A stretch of 64,000 nt of DNA from Candidatus Methanogranum gryphiswaldense (GTDB lineage: Archaea > Thermoplasmatota > Thermoplasmata > Methanomassiliicoccales > Methanomethylophilaceae), in NCBI GenBank assembly GCA_019262145.1, contig CP076745.1, positions 1,452,969 to 1,516,968 of the forward strand. Direction: 5' to 3'. The position numbers and the translations under genes are program-made. Below are positions 1 through 9,745 of the stretch, piece by piece. Each line of letters opens with the position of its first letter. Position 1 is the stretch's first letter. The notes beneath the pieces are model-generated. The model had not been told where the DNA came from. It made no database searches and saw only the letters and a program-made list of their open reading frames with translations.

Positions 1-343
1 GGAAGACGATCGCACCGACGACACCATAGAACAGTGCCTCGTGCTGATATTCGTCAGGAATCGCAAAATACGAGAATATCACAATGAATACGAAGATATT
101 ATCGACACTCATCGCTTTTTCTACCGCATATGACGCCAGATACTCAGTGGCCTTATCCGAGCCCATCTCGACATAGACGAATACCGCGAATATGAGGGCG
201 ACCGTGACCCACATGGCGGTCATCAACAAGGCCTTCCTCACAGGTATGTGCTTTGGACCGCGGTTGAAAACTCCCAGATCCAATGCGAGAAGCACTACGA
301 CTATAACGCCGAAAACAACCCACATTATGGTCTGGTCAATCAT
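1..343 (-). CDS. TerC-family integral membrane protein (partial, C-terminus beyond left edge)
   Basis: About 114 N-terminal residues are present, read leftward from ATG at 343; the rest lies outside the window. The sequence begins MIDQTIMWVVFGVIVVVLLA and shows three hydrophobic segments, then the stretch AMSVDNIFVFIVIFSYFAIP. The acidic S-V-D-N-I-F-V-F motif is the hallmark of the TerC/Alx family, thought to act in metal (Mn) efflux or tellurite resistance in bacteria. No Shine-Dalgarno is seen, but a TTTAAAAA box lies about 30 bp upstream, so the mRNA is probably leaderless. Substrate cannot be assigned from sequence. Confidence 0.85.
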   Translation of the reverse strand, partial: MIDQTIMWVVFGVIVVVLLALDLGVFNRGPKHIPVRKALLMTAMWVTVALIFAVFVYVEMGSDKATEYLASYAVEKAMSVDNIFVFIVIFSYFAIPDEYQHEALFYGVVGAIVF

Positions 344-371
344 ATGATCAAAAATGGGATAGTAAAAAGGG

Positions 372-380
372 GTTTTTAAA
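372..380 (-). promoter_or_regulatory. TATA-like box of the TerC-family gene
   Basis: On the minus strand CTTTAAAAA lies about 30 bp before the ATG at 343. With archaeal spacing of about 25 bp from TATA centre to transcription start, the transcript would begin at or next to the start codon. Confidence 0.4.
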
Positions 381-397
381 GGAATTGGACCTAACCG

Positions 398-1543
398 TCA
401 AAGACCTTCTAGCTTCTGCCTTATTTTGGACTTCTTTCCGGACTGTCCAGCTGGTTTCTTGCCGGCGTTCTCGTCCAATTTCTCGAGAAGTTCCTTCTCA
501 TAAGGTGTGACCTTCTGCGGAATGTCTATGCGGACTCTGACGTACATATATCCGCGTACCGACGAACTGACCTTGGGCAATCCCTTGTTGGGGATCCTGA
601 GGACGCCGCCGATCTGCGTACCGGCGGGTATGTTGACCTCCAAGGTCTCCCCTTCCAGGGTCTTGACCTTCTCGGTCCCTCCCAGTACAAGACGGGAGTA
701 TGTCGTGGTGACCTCTGTCCAGAGATTTAGACCATCGCGCTGGAAATCCTTGCTCTCCTTTACGTGTATAAGCACGTAAAGGTCTCCTGGACCTCCGCCG
801 TTGTATCCTGCATCCCCTGCACCTGTCACCCTTATGCGCGACCCATCCTCCATTCCCTTGGGGACCTTCAGAGCGATCTTCGATGTGGTGCTGTAACTTC
901 CTGCTCCACGGCACTTCGGGCACTTCTCGTTGAAGACCTTGCCCGATCCGTGACACGTAGGACATTCCGCTACCGCCACCATGTTACCGAACGGGGTGCG
1001 CTGCACCCTTTGGACCCTTCCCTGACCTCCGCAGTCCGGACATGTCTGTACCTTACCGCCTTTGCCTCCGGTCCCGTTACATTCCTGGCAGGCGACCGTG
1101 TGCGGTACGTTTATCTCGATCTCCTTGCCATTCAGAACGTCCGTGAGTTCGATAGTTATGTCATAACGAAGGGACTCGCCCGCACGGGCTGTGGTCTTTG
1201 AACTGTTGCGGCGACCTCCGAACATGCTTCCGAACAGGTCACCGAATATGTCGCTGACATCATCGGCATGGGTGAAGTCGTCCCAGGAGAAACCTCCGTT
1301 GCTGAACTGGCCCTCGACACCGGCGCGTCCGTACTGATCGTACATTTTACGCTTATCGGCGTCCGAAAGTACCTCATACGCTTCCGAGATCTCCTTGAAC
1401 TTGGCCTCGGCGACCTCCTTATTCTCTGTGGACACATCAGGATGGTATTTCTTGGCCAACTTGCGGTATGCCGCTTTGATCTCATCTGGAGTGGCGTCCT
1501 TCTGCACTTCCAGTATCGCGTAGTAATCTGTTTCTCCTGGCAT
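398..1543 (-). CDS. dnaJ: Chaperone protein DnaJ (Hsp40, type I)
   Basis: Co-chaperone that delivers unfolded clients to DnaK and stimulates its ATPase, in the cytoplasm. The 381 residues show the full type I layout: J-domain at residues 6-70 with the HPD tripeptide at 34-36, a G/F-rich linker at about 75-112, four CxxCxGxG zinc motifs starting near residues 152, 168, 194 and 208, then the C-terminal substrate-binding and dimerisation region. Length matches bacterial and archaeal DnaJ. It is the last gene of grpE-dnaK-dnaJ and starts 13 nt after the dnaK stop, so it is probably co-transcribed with it. Confidence 0.97.
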   Translation of the reverse strand: MPGETDYYAILEVQKDATPDEIKAAYRKLAKKYHPDVSTENKEVAEAKFKEISEAYEVLSDADKRKMYDQYGRAGVEGQFSNGGFSWDDFTHADDVSDIFGDLFGSMFGGRRNSSKTTARAGESLRYDITIELTDVLNGKEIEINVPHTVACQECNGTGGKGGKVQTCPDCGGQGRVQRVQRTPFGNMVAVAECPTCHGSGKVFNEKCPKCRGAGSYSTTSKIALKVPKGMEDGSRIRVTGAGDAGYNGGGPGDLYVLIHVKESKDFQRDGLNLWTEVTTTYSRLVLGGTEKVKTLEGETLEVNIPAGTQIGGVLRIPNKGLPKVSSSVRGYMYVRVRIDIPQKVTPYEKELLEKLDENAGKKPAGQSGKKSKIRQKLEGL

Positions 1544-1556
1544 ATGGTATCAGCCC

Positions 1557-3440
1557 TTATTCGTCATCGACTATTTTATAGTCCGCATCGACGAAACCAT
1601 CATCCTTCTTGGCACCACTTGAGGAGCCTGACGAGGAGGCGTTTCCAGTCTGTTTGCTCTGTTTCTGAGCCTGTTCCTTTTGATCTGGCTGTTGATAGAT
1701 CCTTTCACTCATGGGGCCCATGGCCTTCATCAATGCATCTATCTTGACCTTTATTGCGGACGTATCGTCGCTGCCTTTGACGGCCTCGAGATCGCTGATC
1801 GCTGCGTCGATGTTGACCCTCTCTTCCTGGGTCGCCTTGTCGCCGAGCTCATCCATGGTCTTGCGGGCACTAGCTACAAGCGTGTCTGCCTGGTTGCGCA
1901 CCTCGATGTTCTCGACCTTCTTCTTGTCAGCATCAGCATAATGCTCTGCCTGCTTGACAAGTTCCTCTATCTCGTTCTTGTTGAGCTTATTGGAGGATGC
2001 GATCGTGATCTTCTGCTCTTTTCCGGTACCTTTGTCCTTTGCCGACACGTTGATTATACCGTTGGCATCGATATCAAAGGTGACCTCGATCTGAGGCAAT
2101 CCGCGTCTCGCAGGCAATATGCCGTCGAGGATGAATTTTCCGAGGGCGGTGTTGTCCGCCGCCATCTTCCTCTCTCCCTGGACCACATTGATCTCTACGG
2201 AAGGTTGATTGTCCACTGCTGTGGAGAACACCTGGCTTTTCTTTGTCGGAATGGTGGTGTTCCTCTCGATGAGCATCGTAGCGACACCTCCGAGGGTCTC
2301 TATCCCGAGGGACAGAGGCGTGACATCCAACAGGAGAACGTCCTTGACCTCTCCTGACAGTACTGCACCCTGGACGGCCGCACCCATGGAGACACACTCC
2401 ATTGGGTCTATTCCGCGTTGGATCTTGGGCCCTACTATGTTCTCGACGAAACTCTGGACCATTGGCATCCTGGTCGGACCTCCGACCATGATGATCTTGT
2501 CTATGTTGTCGTTGGTGAAGTGGGCATCGTTCATTGCCTGCTCGATGGACTGCTTGCATCTGCTGACGATCGGTTCGACGAGCTGTTCGAGCTTCGCACG
2601 TGTAATCGTCTGCACCAAGTGTTTAGGCCCTGACGCATCGGATGTTATGAATGGGAGGTTGATCTCTGTCTGCATCGTTGTGGACAGTTCGATCTTTGCC
2701 TTCTCGCATGCCTCTCTGACCCTCCAGAATGCCATGTTATCCTTCGACAGGTCTACACCTGTCTCATTCTGGAACTGTTTGATGACGTACTTGGTCATTA
2801 CCTCGTCCATATCGGATCCTCCCAGCTGGGTGTCACCGGATGTTGAGATGACCTCGAACACACCGTCACTGAAATCCATGATGGTGACATCCAAGGTTCC
2901 TCCTCCGAGGTCGAAGACCATGATCTTCTGCGCTGTGCCGGACTTATCCAATCCATAAGCGAGTGCTGCTGCCGTAGGTTCGTTGATTATACGGACGACC
3001 TCCAGTCCTGCAATTGCACCGGCATCCTTGGTTGCCTGCCTCTGATTATCGTTGAAATACGCAGGAACGGTGATGACCGCCTTGTCGACCGTCTCACCCA
3101 GGTAGGACTCTGCGTCCTTCTTTATCTTCTGAAGTATGAATGCGGAGATCTGTTGGGGGGTGTACTCCTTTCCCTGTGCGACGACCTTCTGATTGGATCC
3201 CATCTTTCTCTTGACGTTCTTGATGGTACCGTCGGGATTCGTCACCGCCTGTCTCCTTGCGGGCTCTCCGACCAGGAGTTGCCCGTCTTTTGTGAATGCT
3301 ACGTATGAGGGGAATGATTTTCCACCTGCGCTTGTTCCCTCAGCGGAGGGTATCATGGTTGGCCTCCCGCCTTCCATTATGGAGGCGGCCGAGTTGCTTG
3401 TTCCGAGATCAATTCCTATTATTCTTGACATCTTGCTCAC
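1557..3440 (-). CDS. dnaK: Chaperone protein DnaK (Hsp70)
   Basis: ATP-dependent Hsp70 that binds exposed hydrophobic segments of client proteins. The 627-residue protein opens with the phosphate-1 motif [10 protein letters not shown], has the [18 protein letters not shown] stretch and the second phosphate loop [11 protein letters not shown], and a C-terminal substrate-binding domain and helical lid. It ends in a Gly/Ser/Gln-rich tail and an acidic [11 protein letters not shown] terminus, the DnaK-type ending. Met1 and Met4 are both possible starts; most family members begin a few residues before the GIDLG motif, which favours the second ([10 protein letters not shown]). It sits between grpE (6 nt upstream) and dnaJ. 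Confidence 0.98.
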   Translation of the reverse strand: MSKMSRIIGIDLGTSNSAASIMEGGRPTMIPSAEGTSAGGKSFPSYVAFTKDGQLLVGEPARRQAVTNPDGTIKNVKRKMGSNQKVVAQGKEYTPQQISAFILQKIKKDAESYLGETVDKAVITVPAYFNDNQRQATKDAGAIAGLEVVRIINEPTAAALAYGLDKSGTAQKIMVFDLGGGTLDVTIMDFSDGVFEVISTSGDTQLGGSDMDEVMTKYVIKQFQNETGVDLSKDNMAFWRVREACEKAKIELSTTMQTEINLPFITSDASGPKHLVQTITRAKLEQLVEPIVSRCKQSIEQAMNDAHFTNDNIDKIIMVGGPTRMPMVQSFVENIVGPKIQRGIDPMECVSMGAAVQGAVLSGEVKDVLLLDVTPLSLGIETLGGVATMLIERNTTIPTKKSQVFSTAVDNQPSVEINVVQGERKMAADNTALGKFILDGILPARRGLPQIEVTFDIDANGIINVSAKDKGTGKEQKITIASSNKLNKNEIEELVKQAEHYADADKKKVENIEVRNQADTLVASARKTMDELGDKATQEERVNIDAAISDLEAVKGSDDTSAIKVKIDALMKAMGPMSERIYQQPDQKEQAQKQSKQTGNASSSGSSSGAKKDDGFVDADYKIVDDE

Positions 3441-3446
3441 CTTTCC

Positions 3447-3989
3447 TTATTTTGCTTCTTCTTGTTTTTTGGTCACGATGACCTTCGCATACCTTATGAC
3501 GCGACCATCCATCGTGTATCCCTTTTGGAACACCTGGGCGATTTTACCGTCGGTGTCACCGTCCACTGTACACATCGCCTCATGGACATGGGGATCGAAT
3601 TGCCCTTCAGATGGGATCTCTTTCAGACCCTTCTCCTCGAGCATCTTCATCAGATTCTTCCTTACGCCTCTGAAACCGGTTACAAGGTCCGTCTCCTCGG
3701 TCGCGGTCGCCAGTGCGCGATCCAGATCGTCTATCACTGACAACAGTTCTTTGACCATCCCTTCGTTGGCGTATTTCCGGAACTCCTCGTTCTCCTTCTG
3801 TGTCCTTTTACGATAGTTGTCGAAGTCCGCCTGCAGCCTCCTTGCCATGCTGAGGTATTCCTCCGCCTTGGATTGCGCCTCGGCGAGATCATCTTTAACA
3901 ACGCTCTCTGCCTGTATATTAGATTCGGATGCGTCCTCGGCTATCTTGTCCTCTTTTTCCGCGGACTTTTTTTTAGACTTGTCAGTCAT
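3447..3989 (-). CDS. grpE: Nucleotide exchange factor GrpE
   Basis: Releases ADP from DnaK so that the chaperone cycle can restart. The 180 residues contain a charged N-terminal region, a long coiled-coil at about 28-75, and a C-terminal beta domain with the GrpE-type stretch EGQFDPHVHEAM and a typical ending VIRYAKVIVTKKQE. First gene of grpE-dnaK-dnaJ. The start ATG at 3989 is preceded by GAGG with an 8-nt spacer, and a TTTAAA box lies about 25 bp further upstream. Confidence 0.96.
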   Translation of the reverse strand: MTDKSKKKSAEKEDKIAEDASESNIQAESVVKDDLAEAQSKAEEYLSMARRLQADFDNYRKRTQKENEEFRKYANEGMVKELLSVIDDLDRALATATEETDLVTGFRGVRKNLMKMLEEKGLKEIPSEGQFDPHVHEAMCTVDGDTDGKIAQVFQKGYTMDGRVIRYAKVIVTKKQEEAK

Positions 3990-4016
3990 CGGGATGGCCT
4001 CTGTAATTTCTTGTTT

Positions 4017-4040
4017 AAAGTAAAGGGGGCCTGGGCCCCC
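4017..4040 (-). terminator. G/C hairpin terminator behind the thermosome gene
   Basis: Reading leftward past the thermosome stop, GGGGGC-CCAG-GCCCCC forms a 6-bp stem with a 4-nt loop (4025-4040), followed by TTTACTTT. The T-rich tail overlaps the TTTAAA box that probably serves grpE, so termination and initiation signals are packed together. Confidence 0.6.
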
Positions 4041-4055
4041 AGTTTTTTAATGTTT

Positions 4056-5690
4056 TCAATCGTCCATGCCGCCAGGCATTCCGCTTCCGTCTCCCATCTG
4101 GGGAACGGGGCTTGCTTTGGATGCGATCACATCATCGATCCTGAGGATCATGACGGCTGCATCGGTCGCAGAGTTGATTGCCTGTTTTCCGATCCTGTAG
4201 GGTTCGATGACATCGAGTTTGAGCATGTCCTCGACCTTTCCAGAGAAGGGATTCAGACCAGCGTAGGTCTTGCCTGCCTTGTGCTGTTTCCTCATCTCGA
4301 TGACAATATCAATTGGGTCCAGACCTGCATTCTCAGCGAGTGTAGAGGGGATTATTTCCATTGCAGATGCAAATGCTTCTATTGCGATCTGTCCTCTTCC
4401 ACCGACCGACTGTGCGTAGTCCCTGAGGCCCATGGCGATCTCCATTGCTGTCGAGCCGCCGCCTGTGACTATCATTCCGTCTTCGATAGAGACCTTGACC
4501 ACGGACCATGCATCTACCAAGGATCTCTCGACCTCATCCGCTACATGCTGTGTTCCGCCTCTAACAAGGAAGGATACCGTCTTGGGATCCTTGCAACCTG
4601 TAACGAAGGTCATGTCCTCATCCTCGATGCGCCTGAGTTCTACTGACTCCGCATATCCAAGGTCGTTTGCAGTAATCTCAGAGATCTTGTTCATGACGCT
4701 TGCGCCGGTCGATCTTCCGAGTCTCTCCATATCAGACTTCTTGACACGCCTGCAGGCATATATGCCCTCTTTCGCGAAGAAGTGCTGTGCGAGATCGTCT
4801 ATGCCTTTCTGGCAGAAAACGACTGTTGCTCCGGATGCTTTGACCTTTGCGACCATGTCCCTGAGCATCTTCTCCTCCTCCTGGAGGAAAGCACTGAGCT
4901 GACTTGGGTCGGTGATCTGGATCTTTGCCTCCATCTCGGTCTTCTTGACCTCGAATGCAGCATCGATGAGCGCGATCTTTGCGTTCTTGACCTTCTTAGG
5001 CATCGCATCGGAAACAGGTTCCTTGTCGATTATGAGACCTTTGATCATCTCGGTCTCTTCCATCTTTGCGCCTGCTTTCTTGACGGTCTGTATGTTCTTG
5101 AGGTCTGCGAAGTATTTTCCATCCTCGTTCTTGTCGATGATTGTCTTGACGGCCTCTACGACCATGTCTGCGAAGATCGATTTGGACGCGTTGACCTGTT
5201 TGCTGATCATCGCGGTCTCAGCGATCTGCTTCAGAAGCTTATCGTCGCTTATCGAGACTTTCTTGGAGACCTTCTTGAGTATCTCCTGTGCCTTATCGTT
5301 GGCAAGCCTGTATCCCGCCGTTATTATGGTCGGGTGAACGTTAGAATCGATCATGTCGGTTGCCTTTTTCAGGAGCTCGCCGGCAAGTATGACGGATGTT
5401 GTTGTTCCGTCCCCGACCTCTGCGTCCTGTGTCTTTGCGACCTCTACGAGCATCTTCGCAGCAGGGTGCTGTACATCCATCTCTTTCAAGATGGTCACAC
5501 CGTCATTGGTGATTACAACGTCCCCCATGCTGTCAACGAGCATCTTATCCATTCCTCTAGGTCCCAAGCTGCTCCTTACGGCATCAGCAATTGCCCTAGC
5601 GGCAGAGATGTTGTTGAACTGTGCGTCCTTTCCTTTGTCCCTTTTTGTCCCTTCCCTCAATATTATGATAGGAGTGTTACCCATTCCCAT
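4056..5690 (-). CDS. thsA: Thermosome subunit (group II chaperonin)
   Basis: Subunit of the double-ring archaeal chaperonin that folds proteins in a closed ATP-driven chamber. 544 residues, the normal family length. Visible motifs are the N-terminal [14 protein letters not shown], the ATP-site [18 protein letters not shown], and a Gly/Met-rich C-terminal tail ending [10 protein letters not shown]. The frame stays open upstream to 6419, but that extra sequence is antisense to another gene and unlike any chaperonin. The start at 5690 has GGAGG 9 nt upstream (5700-5704), and a second Met follows two codons later. It lies upstream of, and in the same direction as, grpE-dnaK-dnaJ, making a chaperone cluster. 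Confidence 0.97.
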   Translation of the reverse strand: MGMGNTPIIILREGTKRDKGKDAQFNNISAARAIADAVRSSLGPRGMDKMLVDSMGDVVITNDGVTILKEMDVQHPAAKMLVEVAKTQDAEVGDGTTTSVILAGELLKKATDMIDSNVHPTIITAGYRLANDKAQEILKKVSKKVSISDDKLLKQIAETAMISKQVNASKSIFADMVVEAVKTIIDKNEDGKYFADLKNIQTVKKAGAKMEETEMIKGLIIDKEPVSDAMPKKVKNAKIALIDAAFEVKKTEMEAKIQITDPSQLSAFLQEEEKMLRDMVAKVKASGATVVFCQKGIDDLAQHFFAKEGIYACRRVKKSDMERLGRSTGASVMNKISEITANDLGYAESVELRRIEDEDMTFVTGCKDPKTVSFLVRGGTQHVADEVERSLVDAWSVVKVSIEDGMIVTGGGSTAMEIAMGLRDYAQSVGGRGQIAIEAFASAMEIIPSTLAENAGLDPIDIVIEMRKQHKAGKTYAGLNPFSGKVEDMLKLDVIEPYRIGKQAINSATDAAVMILRIDDVIASKASPVPQMGDGSGMPGGMDD

Positions 5691-5754
5691 GTTTTCATTC
5701 CTCCATGTTATTCCCACTATTACGTGGACTCTAGGTGGGTTATAGTTTGTTCTT

Positions 5755-5764
5755 CTATATAAAC
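5755..5764 (-). promoter_or_regulatory. TATA box of the thermosome gene
   Basis: GTTTATATAG on the minus strand, a strong archaeal TATA match. Transcription would begin near 5733, leaving a leader of about 40 nt that contains the GGAGG ribosome binding site and a weak CCCAC/GTGGG pairing. Confidence 0.55.
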
Positions 5765-5954
5765 ATAACCATAGATATATCGTACATAATGACCGTATAA
5801 AACAATAAAAAAGACGATGCCAGACATAATTTGGAAAAGGACATGATATTTTGAAAAGCCACCCAGAGAAAGGAGTGTCTTTGAACTGCCCTGTACTATG
5901 CCTTGATGAAAAAACATAGAAACTATTTTTATCGATGAATAATGGTGCAGTACT

Positions 5955-7769
5955 GTGTACCATACGATCAGGACCTGTTTCGAATGCGAGAACGGAAAAC
6001 TGCATCTCTTTGAGAACAGCCCCAAAGAATGCTACGACATGAACCTTCAGATACAAGAGACCAACAAGGCCATGATCTCTTATGAGATGGAACTCTTCAC
6101 TTATTATCTCGCCGAGAATTATCCAAGATACGAAGAAGGTCCAGTGTACACGAAGGAATACGAGGATATACTCGCAATATTGGAATTCTATCTCAACAGG
6201 TTGACATCCTGCAACGATGACACGATAGGAGAACTGATGACCAATCTGAGGTTCTCCCTGACGAATTACATGAAGATCACTGCGGAGCAAGTGAAAGATG
6301 TCTCCGACAGCGGAAGATACAGACATTACACTACAAGGGACAGATACAGTAAGAACATGGACCTCAGGAACATATGCTGTTACGAAGCCCCCCTCTTTAC
6401 TGTGAAGGACCTTGAACACATAGACAAACTAGAGCCGAAGGACCGCACCAGGGTCGCCGAGGGTTTTAAACATGCTGCATCCAACGATGAATCGATCAAT
6501 AACTTCGATTATTCTTTCATCGTACGGAACTCCCGTGAGGATACGAGAGACTCCATCTCTTCATTCTTGAATTGCATAAAGAACACCGTCGACGGGAACT
6601 TGGAGGGGCCCTCGCTCTATGTCAGGGTATCGGAAGGACCTCTCATGGAACTTTCAGACAGATATTGGAACTCCGGGGATTCCTTCCAGAAGGACACGAG
6701 AAAAAAATACATCCCACTGAAAGAATTGATAACATATCTGGAAAATGTCATTGAGATGTCCCCACATTTCCTTGGTTCACAGATCTACAAGGACCTGGAG
6801 GACATGAGGGAGAATCACATACGCCCCTACGATGTCCTTCTTGCTGAGATCGGAGAACGGGATTCGGATCTGGAGAGTACTGACAGTACGCCTGCGGACG
6901 TATACAAAAGGATGGAGGACAAATGTCAATTGAACGACCTCATCAAAATGGCCATCTTCATACGGGCTGTACATTCGATCTTCAGCGGGTCCAAGGTTGA
7001 TAAGACAGGAAGTACAAAGTACATATCATTGAAATTCAGCATCAAATCACTAATGAGACTCCTGGACCCCGAGATATTCGGTAAGATCTCTTTTTCCGAC
7101 ATGGTCATCGTATCAGATGACAACAGGATGTACGATGAATATTGCAGATATCTGATAAAAGATGTCGGTTTCAAATACGACGACGAAACGGGAGCCTTCT
7201 CCCGCGAATATGATCTCAGCGGGATACAGACTGGCTGGGGCTCTTCTGGAAGACAGAAGGAAAGAGCGCTTCCGACAGGATGCATAAGTCACATCAGATC
7301 CATAAGGAAGATAAAATGTGATGATGCGGTCAACATCCTGCCAAAACTCAACAACAACTCTGTCATCCTTGTGGACAAAAAGAACCTGGATCTCGTGGAG
7401 ACCATGGCCGGTGGACTGAAAAAAGCCGGTAAAAAGAACATCCGGTTCATAATAATCAAAGGCGACGACTCGTTCGTGTCCGTCAATGAGAATATCGATG
7501 ACGTCATCGAGGTTGGTGTCAAGGACTGCAAGGAATCTTTGTACAACGTACATTCAAACGGTATAGTCATTAAAAGACAGATGGCTTCTGCGAAAACCAT
7601 TGAGGCCATCTGCATGGACTGCAAAATAGAACTGGACAAGGATGGAATAGCTTCCCAGCTTTTAGAAGAGAAGATAAGCGGAATTACAAATGACCCTTAC
7701 GAATCCATAAGGAACACGGCCGTAAAGGAATTCCTAGAATTGTCACGGTCACTCACCGAAAGCCATTGA
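5955..7769 (+). CDS. Hypothetical protein, 604 residues, unrecognised family
   Basis: A long open frame with coding character but no domain I recognise. GTG at 5955 is taken as start because a TTTTTATC box lies about 20-25 bp before it; the next in-frame Met is residue 29. The N-terminus has a CFEC pair. The body is charged and soluble, with no transmembrane segment. The last 160 residues alternate hydrophobic strands and helices (SVILVDKKNLDLVE, NIRFIIIKGDDSF, DVIEVGVKDC), suggesting an alpha/beta domain. A second Cys pair (ICMDCKIE) is near the C-terminus. It stands alone between the divergent thermosome and a membrane-protein pair. Existence is likely; function is unknown. Confidence 0.75.
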   Translation: MYHTIRTCFECENGKLHLFENSPKECYDMNLQIQETNKAMISYEMELFTYYLAENYPRYEEGPVYTKEYEDILAILEFYLNRLTSCNDDTIGELMTNLRFSLTNYMKITAEQVKDVSDSGRYRHYTTRDRYSKNMDLRNICCYEAPLFTVKDLEHIDKLEPKDRTRVAEGFKHAASNDESINNFDYSFIVRNSREDTRDSISSFLNCIKNTVDGNLEGPSLYVRVSEGPLMELSDRYWNSGDSFQKDTRKKYIPLKELITYLENVIEMSPHFLGSQIYKDLEDMRENHIRPYDVLLAEIGERDSDLESTDSTPADVYKRMEDKCQLNDLIKMAIFIRAVHSIFSGSKVDKTGSTKYISLKFSIKSLMRLLDPEIFGKISFSDMVIVSDDNRMYDEYCRYLIKDVGFKYDDETGAFSREYDLSGIQTGWGSSGRQKERALPTGCISHIRSIRKIKCDDAVNILPKLNNNSVILVDKKNLDLVETMAGGLKKAGKKNIRFIIIKGDDSFVSVNENIDDVIEVGVKDCKESLYNVHSNGIVIKRQMASAKTIEAICMDCKIELDKDGIASQLLEEKISGITNDPYESIRNTAVKEFLELSRSLTESH

Positions 7770-8043
7770 GGTAATGGATTAGAAGCATCGATCGATCCTT
7801 GCGATCATTATTTGAATTTCCATTCAATTTCACAAATCCCCTTCATTTCCACTGCGAATGGCCATTTTGGTTATATCTTATCACAAATAATTGATCGTAA
7901 AAAAGTTTACCACTTATATTTCACTGAGATCATCCTAATTACGGGTGCAAAAACATCTTATGTGAACGTCTTTGTAAAGATCATTTCCATGTTGACGAAC
8001 GATAGTAACTGGTCTGGTGATTTTTATAGCCAAATACATTTAT

Positions 8044-8895
8044 ATGTTCCGATGCGGGTCTGTACCACGGTGTAGATCTACGAACCGACCCAAAGTAGCC
8101 GCACAGATATTGGTATCGGTCGTATCGATACTTTTCGCCATATTCCTGATAACAGCGTTCCTTCCCATTGTAGAAGGTGGGATCGAGATCAAAGAGGATT
8201 CATCAGACATAACCTGGGAGGTCTCTGGCCTTAACCTCATAACAGAAGGGGGATTTGAGATATCCTCGAAGATGCCGTATGATCTTAATGATGTAGGCAT
8301 TGAGATCTCGCTCGATGCAGATGATGTTAAGACCGTCATCGTACAGAACGAGAACAATACGATAACGAGCAATTCTACGAAGTACATATCCATGTCCGGA
8401 GAAACTTCCCTTATCGATGCGATATTGATGGTCGCTTATTACAACAACGGCTCGGACACAAATGGGATCATGATGCCTTTGAGCCTAGAGGTACAGGGTT
8501 ATTACCTTTACTCGATGGTCGGAGTACAAGTGGATCTGGATATGGACATGACCCTTTCAAGCGATGGCACCCTTGTCTATGATGATACCGACCCGAACGT
8601 CTTGGTTATCCAGACCTATGGGGTGGAGAGTGGGAGTCTTCTTGCAGATATTGGGGCCTTCGATGCGACCGTGAATGACACAGCCATAGAAATGTCCCTT
8701 ACCAAGAACGGGAACAACATGACCTTTACGATGGAAACCTCGGATCCCGCAGGGATAATATCAGAATTGAAAGAATGTGCAGAAGAAAATGAAGGAACCA
8801 TCACCATAACCTCCTCAGGCGTCGGATATGTCCTTGACCCTGAACAAACATCCAGCATGATCCAACTGCTCGAATCTATGTATGGAGGTGCATGA
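8044..8895 (+). CDS. Membrane-anchored extracytoplasmic protein, unknown function
   Basis: 283 residues from ATG at 8044. After a short basic stretch there is one hydrophobic segment (ILVSVVSILFAIFLITAFLP), followed by about 240 polar residues rich in Ser, Thr, Asp and predicted beta strands, so it should be anchored with its bulk outside the cell. TTTTTATAG at about 8021-8029 could be the promoter box. A second TATA-like ATTTATAT overlaps the start codon, so an internal start (for example TTG near 8109, just before the hydrophobic segment) remains possible. The stop lies 1 nt before the ATG of the next gene, so the two are almost certainly co-transcribed. No family recognised. Confidence 0.7.
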   Translation: MFRCGSVPRCRSTNRPKVAAQILVSVVSILFAIFLITAFLPIVEGGIEIKEDSSDITWEVSGLNLITEGGFEISSKMPYDLNDVGIEISLDADDVKTVIVQNENNTITSNSTKYISMSGETSLIDAILMVAYYNNGSDTNGIMMPLSLEVQGYYLYSMVGVQVDLDMDMTLSSDGTLVYDDTDPNVLVIQTYGVESGSLLADIGAFDATVNDTAIEMSLTKNGNNMTFTMETSDPAGIISELKECAEENEGTITITSSGVGYVLDPEQTSSMIQLLESMYGGA

Positions 8896-8896
8896 A

Positions 8897-9469
8897 ATGA
8901 GCGAATTCAGCCTCGATAAGGGAAACCGTAAAAACGGAATCAAAGGACTGATCGGCAGCATAGTGATATTCGTCGTTCTACCATTAATTGCCCTGTTCTT
9001 GATCCAATATATCCAAGATATGGTGCTGTCCGGTATCTCCAGCGATGTGGACAAAGATGATATCAATGCCCTATTCAAAATAGCCAAAGATGTGCTGATA
9101 TTGTACCTCATATTCGGAATACCCGCGATAGTGCTCAGAACATTGGGAAAATTCTACCCTGCAGGTAACCGCGCAAGATTGACCTTCAAATTACTGTACG
9201 GATTCTATATCGCAGCATGGTTGCTCATAATAACGACAGGAGGAGTGATCACAGTAGATGCGACTTCCTTGGCATCCTCCATGGCTGGAGAAAGCTCCGA
9301 TTACACGATATCTGGATTGACGATGGTTCTGGACATGAGCGGACTGATCCTCATCATTGTCCTCATAACACTATTCAAGAACATAATCCCCCTGGCGGAA
9401 TACAAGGGAGCTCGCAAGAAATATCTTGAGAAACTCAATAACCCCGAAACAGATCCAGCAAATGCTTAA
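8897..9469 (+). CDS. Multi-spanning membrane protein, unknown function
   Basis: 190 residues starting at ATG 8897, chosen because GGAGGTG (8884-8890) sits 6 nt upstream inside the end of the preceding gene. An upstream ATG at 8882 is too close to that site. Four hydrophobic stretches are visible: about residues 20-42 (SIVIFVVLPLIALFLI), 62-80 (VLILYLIFGIPAIVL), 98-116 (YGFYIAAWLLIITTGGVI) and 142-162 (MSGLILIIVLITLF). The C-terminus is charged and cytosolic-looking. Partner of the preceding anchored protein; no function can be assigned. Confidence 0.75.
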   Translation: MSEFSLDKGNRKNGIKGLIGSIVIFVVLPLIALFLIQYIQDMVLSGISSDVDKDDINALFKIAKDVLILYLIFGIPAIVLRTLGKFYPAGNRARLTFKLLYGFYIAAWLLIITTGGVITVDATSLASSMAGESSDYTISGLTMVLDMSGLILIIVLITLFKNIIPLAEYKGARKKYLEKLNNPETDPANA

Positions 9470-9643
9470 CGCGGATCCCTGAATGATCTGGTATGCGACC
9501 TAATAGAGATCACTCACAAGAGGCCGTACGGTTCGAAACGATGCCTTAACCGACCCCCATCCCAAACACTATGATCTGATCGAGACATGACCCATACCGA
9601 TCTCGAAATAACTTGGATCTGTTATTCGGATATCGATCAAAAA

Positions 9644-9692
9644 TTGAAAAAAAAAGAGTTTGGGCCGTACCGACATTGACATCGATACGGCC
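9644..9692 (-). terminator. Hairpin terminator of the antiporter gene
   Basis: GGCCGTA (9663-9669) pairs with TACGGCC (9686-9692), extended inward by CGA/TCG with one mismatch. On the minus strand it is followed by a run of eight or more T residues (9644-9656), a classic intrinsic terminator layout downstream of the antiporter stop at 9746. Confidence 0.7.
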
Positions 9693-9745
9693 ATTTTATT
9701 ACCGATCTTTGAGACAAGTTCTTCGACCCGAGACCCAACGGGACA

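Noticed and set aside
498..965. Open frames inside and opposite dnaJ, dnaK and the thermosome
   Set aside because: They are shadows of strongly supported genes, with Arg/Ser-rich or low-complexity translations.
5691..6419. N-terminal extension of the thermosome open frame by about 240 residues
   Set aside because: The extension is antisense to the 604-residue gene, contains no chaperonin sequence, and a GGAGG site with normal spacing marks the start at 5690.
7812..8075. 87-residue open frame before the anchored membrane protein
   Set aside because: AT-rich, no ribosome site, no recognisable features, and it overlaps the promoter of the next gene.
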